Assembly (NCBI GenBank): GCA_946478655.1
Contig: CAMLDG010000046.1
Span: forward strand, 1 to 5,183
Direction: 5' to 3'
DNA: 5,183 nt
Origin: an uncultured Nitrosotalea sp.
GTDB lineage: Archaea; Thermoproteota; Nitrososphaeria; Nitrososphaerales; Nitrosopumilaceae
In this document: in pieces, positions 1 to 5,183 of the stretch
Layout of the letters: each line of letters starts with the position of its first letter
Numbering within the stretch: the stretch's first letter is position 1
Position numbers and translations under genes: made by a program
Notes under the pieces: model-generated
Database searches by the model: none
The model's input: the letters and a program-made list of their open reading frames with translations, nothing else
What the model was told of the DNA's origin: nothing

Positions 1-1
1 A

Positions 2-457
2 GTAGCAAAGGCACATGCCTTGATTGGTGAATATCCAGATGTGTTTTCAGTTCCAGTAGATATCGCAGTGGAAAGAAACGGAAAAAGAGAAGAGATGGAT
101 GTTAGAGAACTTGTAAAAGGCGACCAGATATTTGATCTTGGACCAAAATCAGTTGAATATTACCTAAAATCAATACAGGGTGCTGGAACTGTATTCATGA
201 GTGGCCCTGCAGGATTTTTCGAAAACGAGAATTTCAAGTTTGGAACAGAATCGCTTCTCAGAGGAGTAGCAGACTCGTTTGCAACCACAATTGTAAGTGG
301 AGGACATCTTACTGCAGCATTGAAAAGATATGGCCTTGCCGAGAAGATAAACCACATCAGTACCGCAGGAGGTGCATTGGTGCTATATCTCACAGGCGTA
401 AAATTGCCAATGATTCAGGCATTAGAAGAAGCTGCCACTAGATATCGTTCTAAATAG
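2..457 (+). CDS. pgk: Phosphoglycerate kinase, C-terminal part (5' end outside window)
   Basis: Phosphoglycerate kinase transfers phosphate between 1,3-bisphosphoglycerate and ADP in the cytoplasm. In an autotrophic archaeon it would run mainly in the gluconeogenic direction. About 151 C-terminal residues are visible, and the reading frame stays open to the window edge, so the TTG at 20 is not a real start. Full-length archaeal enzymes have roughly 400-415 residues, so about two thirds is missing. Visible family motifs of the nucleotide-binding C-terminal domain are FMSGPAGFFE (about visible residues 65-74), the FGTESLL segment, SGGHLTAAL, and HISTAGGALVLYLTG followed by KLPMIQALEEA. The SGGH form, rather than bacterial GGD, fits archaeal PGKs. 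In the glycine loop, usually written STGGGA, an Ala stands at the first Gly (STAGGA). The gene converges on the minus-strand operon, and its stop codon overlaps the end of the small HTH gene by 8 bp. Identification is firm. Confidence 0.95.
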   Translation, partial: VAKAHALIGEYPDVFSVPVDIAVERNGKREEMDVRELVKGDQIFDLGPKSVEYYLKSIQGAGTVFMSGPAGFFENENFKFGTESLLRGVADSFATTIVSGGHLTAALKRYGLAEKINHISTAGGALVLYLTGVKLPMIQALEEAATRYRSK

Positions 458-788
458 AGGCCTTGCATTCAGAGTTGGGGCATACCCTAGACTCCATCTT
501 TCCAAGATAAACTTCTTGGTTGCAAGAATTGCATTTCATTTTTTCTACCACATCAAATAGTTTGTAATAGTTTGTGGTAAAGTTTTGTGCGATTTGTCTT
601 ATCAGCCCACCATCACGTAATTGGTTAAAGTATTGTTCCACGTCATCTATTGTTACAGCACTGTCAAGGCCGTTGCTTTTGAGCACCTCAAAGATTTCGT
701 CGTTTGTAAATCTCAGATTGGTATCGTTGAACTTTTCAAAAATAATCTTCCTAATCTGGAGGGGTATCACCACATTTGAGGCGGACAA
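450..788 (-). CDS. Small winged-helix protein with C-terminal four-cysteine zinc ribbon
   Basis: I do not recognise a named family for this 112-residue protein. Residues about 10-80 look like a winged helix: a helix around EIFEVLKSNG, a putative recognition helix TIDDVEQYFNQLRDGGLI, then a short beta wing IRQIAQNFTTNYYKLF. The tail carries C86-x2-C89-x13-C103-x4-C108, a zinc-ribbon-like knuckle that could also hold an Fe-S cluster. It has no signal peptide or membrane segment. It is the last gene of the suf operon, starting one base after the sufU stop. The TTG start at 788 is chosen because it sits in the same TAA-A-TTG arrangement as the sufS start. The SD is weak (AGGT, 10 nt upstream), so the in-frame GTG codons at 773 or 770 remain possible starts. 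Inferred role: DNA-binding regulator, perhaps of Fe-S assembly. Alternatives are a general transcription-factor-like protein or an unrelated passenger gene. The coding call is strong; the function is a guess. Confidence 0.85.
   Translation of the reverse strand: MSASNVVIPLQIRKIIFEKFNDTNLRFTNDEIFEVLKSNGLDSAVTIDDVEQYFNQLRDGGLIRQIAQNFTTNYYKLFDVVEKMKCNSCNQEVYLGKMESRVCPNSECKASI
539..544 (+). terminator. Possible T-tract terminator for pgk, inside the opposing gene
   Basis: A run of six T lies about 82 bp after the pgk stop, inside the antisense small HTH gene, with a TTT just before it. Archaeal RNA polymerase often stops at short T-rich tracts without a hairpin. No better candidate is seen nearer the stop. 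This is weak evidence, since T runs are common in AT-rich DNA. Confidence 0.2.
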
Positions 789-789
789 T

Positions 790-1230
790 TTAGTAAAGAC
801 CTGAGGCTTCTTCTTTAATCTTGTCTGCAGAAGCAGTATCTTTTATTTTATCAACAAGATAAGAATAGAGACCAGACTTTAGAACCTTCAATGATAACAA
901 GGCGCACTTTATCCTGGCAGGGCCAAGGTCATGTAGCCCTAGGTTGTCAAGAATGTCTTCTTTTGTGAGTTTTTTGACATACTCAAAATCTTTTCCCATG
1001 ATAAGCTCTGTCAAAAGCGATGCACTTGCTTGGCTTATTGCACATCCTTTACCTGTAAATTTCACATCCGATACCTTGTCATCTTTTATGTTAATGTGCA
1101 TCTCAAGCTCATCGCCACACAATGGATTACTGTCTCGTTGTGCAATATCAGGCTCTGGTATCTTTCCATAGTTTCGTGGATTTCTATAGTAATCAAGAAT
1201 AATCTCTCTGTAAATATCGGCACTACTCAT
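790..1230 (-). CDS. sufU: SufU/IscU-type sulfur-acceptor (Fe-S assembly) protein
   Basis: A cytoplasmic protein of 146 residues in the IscU/SufU fold that accepts persulfide sulfur from SufS for Fe-S assembly. Conserved ligands are visible: C38 and D40 in NPLCGDE, C63 in GKGCAISQASAS, and C109 in ARIKCALLSLKVL. These are the zinc or cluster ligands of the family. The residue before the third Cys is Lys, as in SufU, rather than the His typical of IscU, and there is no LPPVK chaperone motif. The C63-C109 spacing of 46 is close to IscU (about 43) and shorter than Bacillus SufU (about 62), so the SufU-specific insertion is largely missing. The ATG at 1230 overlaps the sufS TGA as ATGA, with an AAGGAG SD 11 nt upstream, which indicates translational coupling. 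The C-terminal 25 or so residues are charged and variable. Assignment to the family is firm; the SufU rather than IscU label rests on the ARIKC motif and the SufS partner. Confidence 0.95.
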   Translation of the reverse strand: MSSADIYREIILDYYRNPRNYGKIPEPDIAQRDSNPLCGDELEMHINIKDDKVSDVKFTGKGCAISQASASLLTELIMGKDFEYVKKLTKEDILDNLGLHDLGPARIKCALLSLKVLKSGLYSYLVDKIKDTASADKIKEEASGLY

Positions 1231-2471
1231 AGCTTGAACAGCTCCTTTGCTCGGTTAAGAGACTTGATAAAAACATCTACCTCTTCTTTTGTATTATAGA
1301 TATAAAAGCTTGCGCGGGATGTTGCAGAAACATCTAGTCTTTCCATCAATACTTGTGCACAATGATGACCAGAGCGAATAGCAATTCCATCCTCGTCAAT
1401 TATAGTAGCAAGATCATGTGGATGAATGTCTCCCAAATTGAAAGATATTACACCGCCTCTTTTTGTTACATCCTTTGGACCATATAGTATGATTCCCTTC
1501 ATTTGAGAAAGTTTGTCTAACGCATATTTTGTCAACTCCATTTCATGTTCTCGCACCTTGTCCATTCCTATCTTATCAAGATAATCAAGGGCTGCAGCAA
1601 ATCCAATTACGTCTGCAATGTTTGGAGTTCCTGCCTCGAACTTGTATGGCAAGTCATTCCATGTAGTTTCATACTTGTGAACTTCTCGTATCATGTCTCC
1701 ACCACCATTGAATGGGACCATCTCAGAAAGCAATTCCTTTCTTGCCCACAAAACTCCAACTCCGGTAGGACCTAACATCTTGTGTGCAGAAAAGGCAAAA
1801 AAGTCACAATCAAGTTTTTGTAAATCTACTTTAAGATGTGGAACAGATTGTGCTCCATCAACTAGCACTCGCACTCCGTGTGCCTTGCATCTTTTTATTA
1901 TTTCTTCAGAATTAGTTATTGTTCCAAGCACATTTGACATTTGACTAAATGTTACAATCTTTACTTTTCCTGTCTTGAGATAGTTATCTAGATGATCAAG
2001 GATTAATTCTCCGTTGTCATCTACTCCAATGTATTCTAGTTTTGCACCCTTTTCTTTTGCAACAAGCTGCCATGGAACGATATTGCTATGATGCTCGTAT
2101 TCTGTAGTTACTATGATATCGTCCTTGTTGATGTTTTGTCGTCCCCATGCATAGGCAACAAGATTGATTGCCTCAGTTGTACCTCTCACAAAGACAATCT
2201 CTTCACGGTTTTTTGCATTGATGAATTTTGCTATCTTGTCTCTTGTGGTTTCGTATGCAAGTGTTGCCTCTTCAGCAAGCTCATGGACTGCCCTGTGAAT
2301 GTTAGAATTGTAATTCATGTAATAATTGCTAATTGCCTCAATCACTTGGATTGGCTTTTGAGTAGTAGCTGCATTGTCAAGGTAAACAAGAGGTTTGTCT
2401 TTGTGTACTTTACGTTTCAGAATTGGAAAGTCATTTCTGATTTCTTCTATGTTTATGAAACTTGTTTGCAA
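1227..2471 (-). CDS. sufS: Cysteine desulfurase SufS (group II, PLP-dependent)
   Basis: SufS converts L-cysteine to L-alanine and holds the sulfur as an enzyme persulfide for Fe-S assembly. The 414 residues match the usual length (about 405-415). Motifs in order: PLVYLDNAATTQKP near the N-terminus, EYEHHSN (H127/H128, PLP-stacking region), VDGAQSVPH (D205, Q208), FSAHKMLGPTG with the PLP lysine K231, and RSGHHCAQ with the catalytic C371. SATSRASFYIYNT follows (R386, substrate carboxylate). H352 in HPHDLAT lies 19 residues before the catalytic Cys, matching the Bacillus SufS His that takes over a zinc ligand of SufU. The TTG start at 2471 is one base after the Rieske stop and has a GAGGT SD 8 nt upstream, and the protein then starts just before the usual IRNDFPIL segment. 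The 3' end overlaps sufU by 4 bp. Identification is firm. Confidence 0.97.
   Translation of the reverse strand: MQTSFINIEEIRNDFPILKRKVHKDKPLVYLDNAATTQKPIQVIEAISNYYMNYNSNIHRAVHELAEEATLAYETTRDKIAKFINAKNREEIVFVRGTTEAINLVAYAWGRQNINKDDIIVTTEYEHHSNIVPWQLVAKEKGAKLEYIGVDDNGELILDHLDNYLKTGKVKIVTFSQMSNVLGTITNSEEIIKRCKAHGVRVLVDGAQSVPHLKVDLQKLDCDFFAFSAHKMLGPTGVGVLWARKELLSEMVPFNGGGDMIREVHKYETTWNDLPYKFEAGTPNIADVIGFAAALDYLDKIGMDKVREHEMELTKYALDKLSQMKGIILYGPKDVTKRGGVISFNLGDIHPHDLATIIDEDGIAIRSGHHCAQVLMERLDVSATSRASFYIYNTKEEVDVFIKSLNRAKELFKL
1242..1247 (-). promoter_or_regulatory. Shine-Dalgarno site for sufU
   Basis: AAGGAG lies within the 3' end of sufS, 11 nt before the ATG at 1230. The spacing is a little long, but together with the ATGA stop-start overlap it supports coupled translation of sufS and sufU. 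Confidence 0.6.
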
Positions 2472-2472
2472 T

Positions 2473-2784
2473 TTAGTTTACCTCAATGTAGATCTCGTTT
2501 TGTTCTATTTTAACATTGTAGATTTTGAGTGGTACTTCAGCTGGAAGATTTTCTGGGACACCAGTCTTTAGATTAAATGTAGACAAGTGCAACGGGCATG
2601 TGACGCCCTCTTCTGTCAGTATTCCAGTGGACAAGTCTGCATCGGCGTGAGTACAGATTCGGTCTGATGCATATATTTTTCCATCAAGATTTGCAACTAG
2701 AATTTTTTTGTCTTTGTAATCAAAGTCAAGCATCTCGCCTTTCTTTAGTTGACTTGACTTGCAAACATTAACCCAATTGGACAA
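2473..2784 (-). CDS. Rieske-type [2Fe-2S] ferredoxin inside the suf operon
   Basis: A small soluble electron carrier of 103 residues, the usual size for stand-alone Rieske ferredoxins. The cluster motif is C44-T-H46, then 16 residues, then C63-P-L-H66, followed by STFNLKTG. The extra disulfide cysteines of high-potential bc1 Rieske proteins are absent, so it resembles the low-potential ferredoxins of ring-hydroxylating oxygenases. The residue after the last His is Leu rather than the common Gly. There is no signal peptide or membrane anchor. The frame is open further upstream to 2916, but that part lies inside sufD. TTG at 2784 is chosen because AGGTGA, overlapping the sufD stop, sits 4 nt before it and the resulting protein begins SNWVNVC, as expected at the start of the domain. 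No oxygenase gene is adjacent. Rieske ferredoxin genes are known inside actinobacterial suf operons, so a role linked to Fe-S assembly (electron supply or client) is inferred, not shown. Confidence 0.92.
   Translation of the reverse strand: MSNWVNVCKSSQLKKGEMLDFDYKDKKILVANLDGKIYASDRICTHADADLSTGILTEEGVTCPLHLSTFNLKTGVPENLPAEVPLKIYNVKIEQNEIYIEVN
2480..2484 (-). promoter_or_regulatory. Shine-Dalgarno site for sufS TTG start
   Basis: GAGGT lies within the last codons of the Rieske gene and 8 nt before the TTG at 2471. It supports a non-ATG start for sufS, which is otherwise backed by the conserved N-terminal length. Confidence 0.7.
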
Positions 2785-2788
2785 GTTA

Positions 2789-2794
2789 TCACCT
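2789..2794 (-). promoter_or_regulatory. Shine-Dalgarno site for the Rieske gene, overlapping the sufD stop
   Basis: AGGTGA is formed by the last Arg codon and the TGA stop of sufD, and lies 4 nt before the TTG at 2784. It complements the archaeal 16S 3' end (ending in ATCACCTCC), and it decides the Rieske start against the longer in-frame reading. The placement suggests that ribosomes finishing sufD restart on the Rieske gene. Confidence 0.7.
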
Positions 2795-4189
2795 GTATTT
2801 GTAATGACTTTCAAATGTGTCAGTCTCGCGATATCTTGTTTCTTCAACTTCAAGCATAGCCTTGAGTTGTTCATCGGTCTTAATAGTAAGATTTCGTCCT
2901 GCCCACTTGGAATCAATCAGATAACTTATCCATGCACGAACTTGGTATGACATTTTTCTTGAGAGTGGCTCAAGGAATCCTTCTACAATTATTTTTTGGG
3001 CATCAGACTTGCTCAAGCATCTTGTTGCAAGATAGAAAATTTGTTCCTCATCCATTTGTGCAACTGATGCAGAGTGTGTTGCCTTGACATCATTTGTAAA
3101 TATCTCAAGCCCTGGTATAGAATCAGATTTTGCACCCTTGTCAAGCAAGATTGAATGTCCTGAAAGATATGATTCTGCATGGTGTGCATCTTTTTCAATT
3201 CTTATCATTCCCTTAAACAATGATTTTGCAGTATCTTTTAGGACAGATTTTTCTAAGACTCTGCCAACTGTAGAAGGTGCATTATGAATCAAGTTTGATG
3301 CCAAGTCATATGACTGGTTCTTGTTTCCAAAAACCACTTCGGTATCCTGTGCAGTTGCACCTTGGCCATTAAGGAAATTATCGACTTTGTATCTAGAAAG
3401 ATGGGAACCAAACAATCCAAGATACCAATTCATCCTTCCGTCACGCTCTATTCTTGCAACTCGCGAAGAAAAGTTGACAGCTGTTTCATCCATTGCCTGT
3501 AGTGTAATCAAGTCAAATTGGCTGTTTGGACTGATGGATACGTCAAGCAGTTCAAGATATGCCTGTTGCTTTGGTGCTTGTGGTGCATAGATTTCTTGAA
3601 CAATTGATGCCTTGCTGCTGTCCTCTGCAACTATGATGTTTCGCGAAATAGTAGAGGTCTGGTCAAGTGAGAGTGATGACACCAGGTGAATTGTTTTTTC
3701 AATAATGAGGTTTCGTGGAACATAGATGAATATTCCAGAATTGAAAAATGCGTTGTTTAGTGCAATGTACTTGTCTCTGTTTGAATCAGTTTGCTCAAAT
3801 GACTTTTTTATCTTGTCACTGTGATTTGTGATTGCGTCCTGGATTGAACACATTACAAGACCTTTTTCTTTTAGATCTGATGGAATGTGTATCTTGTGTA
3901 TGTTTGTACCAATCTGAACTATACTTGGGTTATCACCGATTTCTGCCAGTCTGTCTTTTACAAAATCTGGAACTGTACTGTCAGAGCTAAGAGAGAATGT
4001 TATCTGTTCTGGATCCATTTTATTTGCATCGCTGTACTTGTTGTATAACGGAGAGACTTCTTGTGGAAGTTGCTGAAATATTGCAAAAGCATTCTTGCGA
4101 TATTCTCTTAACCATACAGGATCATTATTTGCTTCTGAAATTTCTTCTATGTGACTAGAGCCAAGTTTAGACAGAACAAAAGACGACAT
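2789..4189 (-). CDS. sufD: Fe-S cluster assembly scaffold protein SufD
   Basis: SufD pairs with SufB and the SufC ATPase to form the scaffold on which Fe-S clusters are built, and it is linked to iron acquisition. The protein has 466 residues, longer than E. coli SufD (about 423). An N-terminal helical region (about 1-90) is followed by a beta-helix core (about 140-370) with ALNNAFFNSGIFIYVPRN at 143-160, the SufB/D signature HHAESYLSGHSILLDKGAKSDSIPGLEI region (336-363), and ATHSASVAQMDEEQIFYLATR. H372 matches the functionally important His360 of E. coli SufD, while the Cys position conserved in SufB is not Cys here, which separates it from SufB. The last 57 residues after GFLEPL are charged and end HYKYR, longer than in E. 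coli. The ATG at 4189 has GTGAT 5 nt upstream. It starts 28 bp after sufB, and its tandem TGA-TAA stop region carries the Rieske SD. Identification is firm. Confidence 0.95.
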   Translation of the reverse strand: MSSFVLSKLGSSHIEEISEANNDPVWLREYRKNAFAIFQQLPQEVSPLYNKYSDANKMDPEQITFSLSSDSTVPDFVKDRLAEIGDNPSIVQIGTNIHKIHIPSDLKEKGLVMCSIQDAITNHSDKIKKSFEQTDSNRDKYIALNNAFFNSGIFIYVPRNLIIEKTIHLVSSLSLDQTSTISRNIIVAEDSSKASIVQEIYAPQAPKQQAYLELLDVSISPNSQFDLITLQAMDETAVNFSSRVARIERDGRMNWYLGLFGSHLSRYKVDNFLNGQGATAQDTEVVFGNKNQSYDLASNLIHNAPSTVGRVLEKSVLKDTAKSLFKGMIRIEKDAHHAESYLSGHSILLDKGAKSDSIPGLEIFTNDVKATHSASVAQMDEEQIFYLATRCLSKSDAQKIIVEGFLEPLSRKMSYQVRAWISYLIDSKWAGRNLTIKTDEQLKAMLEVEETRYRETDTFESHYKYR

Positions 4190-4194
4190 TTTAC

Positions 4195-4199
4195 ATCAC
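4195..4199 (-). promoter_or_regulatory. Shine-Dalgarno-like site for sufD
   Basis: GTGAT lies 5 nt before the sufD ATG at 4189, in the 28-bp gap after sufB. It matches part of the archaeal AGGTGAT consensus. It is modest in strength but well positioned. Confidence 0.5.
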
Positions 4200-4210
4200 A
4201 AATTGACACA

Positions 4211-4226
4211 ATCGGCACTAGCCGAC
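4211..4226 (-). other. Small inverted repeat (hairpin) across the sufB stop codon
   Basis: On the minus strand GTCGGC and GCCGAT flank a TAGT loop that contains the sufB TAG stop. This gives a 6-bp stem, counting one G-U pair at its base. It sits just ahead of the sufD ribosome-binding site. No long T run follows, so it does not look like a simple terminator. It could influence mRNA processing, stability or sufB-to-sufD readthrough, or it could be chance; stems this short arise often. Confidence 0.35.
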
Positions 4227-5183
4227 TGAGCCATCCATTTCCATTTTAATCAGTCTGTTGAGCTCTACTGCATATTCCATTGGGAGCTCTTTGGTAAATG
4301 GTTCGATGAATCCATTTACGATGAGTGTGAGTGCTTCTTCTTCAGTGAATCCTCTTGTCATGAGGTAAAAGATTTGTTCGTCACCAATTTTTCCAACAGT
4401 TGCTTCGTGTGTTACTGTTGCATCTTCTTGGTTGATTTCCATGTATGGATAAGTGTCAGTCTTTGATATGTCATCTAGCAATAATGCATCACATCTAACA
4501 GAAGCCTTGACATCTGTTGCACCTTTTGCTACATGCAATAATCCTCTGTATGTTGTTCTACCATTACTTTTGCTAACTGATTTTGAAGTTGTTCTAGATG
4601 TTGTATGTGGAGCAAGGTGTACCATTTTTGCACCAGTATCTTGGTGTTGGTTCTTTCCTGCAAATGCAATAGAAAGTGTTTCACCATGTGCATGAGGTCC
4701 CATGAGATAGATTCCAGGATATTTCATTGTAAGTTTGCTTCCAATGTTTCCGTCAATCCATTCTACACGTGCACCTTCGTATGCATATGCTCTCTTTGTA
4801 ACTAGATTGTAAACATCATTACTCCAATTCTGAATAGTTGTGTATCTTAATTTTGCACCTTTCATTGCAATCAATTCTACAACTGCAGAGTGTAGAGATT
4901 CTGAGGAATATACTGGTGCTGTGCATCCTTCGATGTAATGTACTTCTGCACCTTCGTCTGCAATGATAAGAGTTCTTTCAAATTGACCAATGTTTTCTTT
5001 GTTGATTCTAAAGTATGCTTGTAATGGTAGATCTACCTTTACGTTTTTTGGAACATAGATGAATGATCCTCCACTCCATACAGCGCTGTTAAGTGCTGCA
5101 AATTTGTTATCCTCTGGTGGAATTACTTTACCAAAATATTTCTTGAAGATCTCTGGTTGCTCTTTTAGTGCAGTATCAGTATC
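4218..5183 (-). CDS. sufB: Fe-S cluster assembly scaffold protein SufB (5' end outside window)
   Basis: SufB is the core scaffold subunit of SufBCD, where the nascent cluster forms at the SufB-SufD interface. The frame is open to the window edge with no stop, giving 321 C-terminal residues. Against about 465-495 for the family, roughly 145 or more N-terminal residues are missing. The TTG at 4874 is therefore an internal codon. Visible family blocks: [13 protein letters not shown] and LQAYFRIN near the left end, the [16 protein letters not shown] and [11 protein letters not shown] blocks, [15 protein letters not shown], and [11 protein letters not shown]. The Cys in that last block (codon 4491-4493) aligns with E. 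coli SufB Cys405, the sulfur-receiving residue. [17 protein letters not shown] carries the His-Glu pair equivalent to E. coli His433/Glu434. It ends with the typical GSVG. It is the first gene seen in this operon; sufC and the promoter are expected just beyond the edge. Identification is firm. Confidence 0.97.
   Translation of the reverse strand, partial: DTDTALKEQPEIFKKYFGKVIPPEDNKFAALNSAVWSGGSFIYVPKNVKVDLPLQAYFRINKENIGQFERTLIIADEGAEVHYIEGCTAPVYSSESLHSAVVELIAMKGAKLRYTTIQNWSNDVYNLVTKRAYAYEGARVEWIDGNIGSKLTMKYPGIYLMGPHAHGETLSIAFAGKNQHQDTGAKMVHLAPHTTSRTTSKSVSKSNGRTTYRGLLHVAKGATDVKASVRCDALLLDDISKTDTYPYMEINQEDATVTHEATVGKIGDEQIFYLMTRGFTEEEALTLIVNGFIEPFTKELPMEYAVELNRLIKMEMDGSVG

Noticed and set aside
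20..457. pgk starting at TTG 20
   Set aside because: The frame is open upstream to the window edge and PGK is far longer; this is the C-terminal part of a gene cut by the window.
2088..2513. Plus-strand 141-codon open frame over sufS
   Set aside because: It lies wholly opposite well-conserved sufS and Rieske coding sequence and its translation (many Cys, Phe, Val) has no recognisable domain; it is an antisense shadow.
2785..2916. Longer Rieske protein starting at 2916, with 44 extra N-terminal residues inside sufD
   Set aside because: The extra part is antiphase sufD coding sequence, has no signal or domain character, and a well-spaced SD plus TTG at 2784 gives the usual Rieske length.
3013..3198. 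Minus-strand 61-codon frame within sufD
   Set aside because: It is an out-of-frame shadow of the conserved SufD core, with no start signal or recognisable domain.
4218..4874. SufB as a 218-residue protein starting at TTG 4874
   Set aside because: The frame is open and carries conserved SufB blocks all the way to the window edge, so 4874 is internal.
1..5183. Mobile elements, CRISPR arrays, tRNA or rRNA genes, or a hidden defence system
   Set aside because: I saw no spaced direct repeats, transposase motifs, terminal inverted repeats or cloverleaf segments; nearly every base is accounted for by pgk and the suf operon.
4218..5183. sufB and sufD as a recent duplication
   Set aside because: They are paralogues with shared blocks (for example DEQIFYL versus EEQIFYL), but this is the ancient SufB/SufD divergence, with subunit-specific residues in each.

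Overview
The window is gene-dense, AT-rich and reads as archaeal. It most resembles an ammonia-oxidising archaeon of the Nitrosopumilus/Nitrososphaeria type. That placement is inferred from the archaeal-type phosphoglycerate kinase tail, the short SD-dependent TTG starts, and a SUF operon tail carrying a small winged-helix/zinc-ribbon protein; no database search was possible.

Layout: at the left edge, on the plus strand, lies the last third of phosphoglycerate kinase (2-457, open at the 5' end). The rest of the window is one tightly packed minus-strand operon, read from right to left. It holds sufB (open at the window edge, 5183-4218), sufD (4189-2789), a Rieske [2Fe-2S] ferredoxin (2784-2473), sufS (2471-1227), sufU (1230-790) and a small winged-helix plus zinc-ribbon protein (788-450). 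The largest gap between operon genes is 28 bp (sufB/sufD). The other junctions are +4, +1, -4 and +1 nt. The operon promoter, and probably sufC, lie beyond the right edge. No intergenic stretch approaches 300 bp.

How the genes work together: SufS takes sulfur from cysteine as a persulfide. SufU accepts it by a zinc-ligand-swap mechanism, and both partners keep the residues this needs. The SufB-SufD scaffold, with SufC ATPase presumably encoded off-window, builds the Fe-S cluster. The Rieske ferredoxin is a plausible electron carrier for, or client of, this machine. The terminal HTH/four-cysteine protein is an uncharacterised candidate regulator.

The window is largely a well-understood pathway. 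The less-explained parts are the terminal HTH/zinc-ribbon gene, the embedded Rieske gene, a hairpin over the sufB stop codon, the repeated TAA-A-TTG coupling junctions, and the 8-bp tail-to-tail overlap with pgk.
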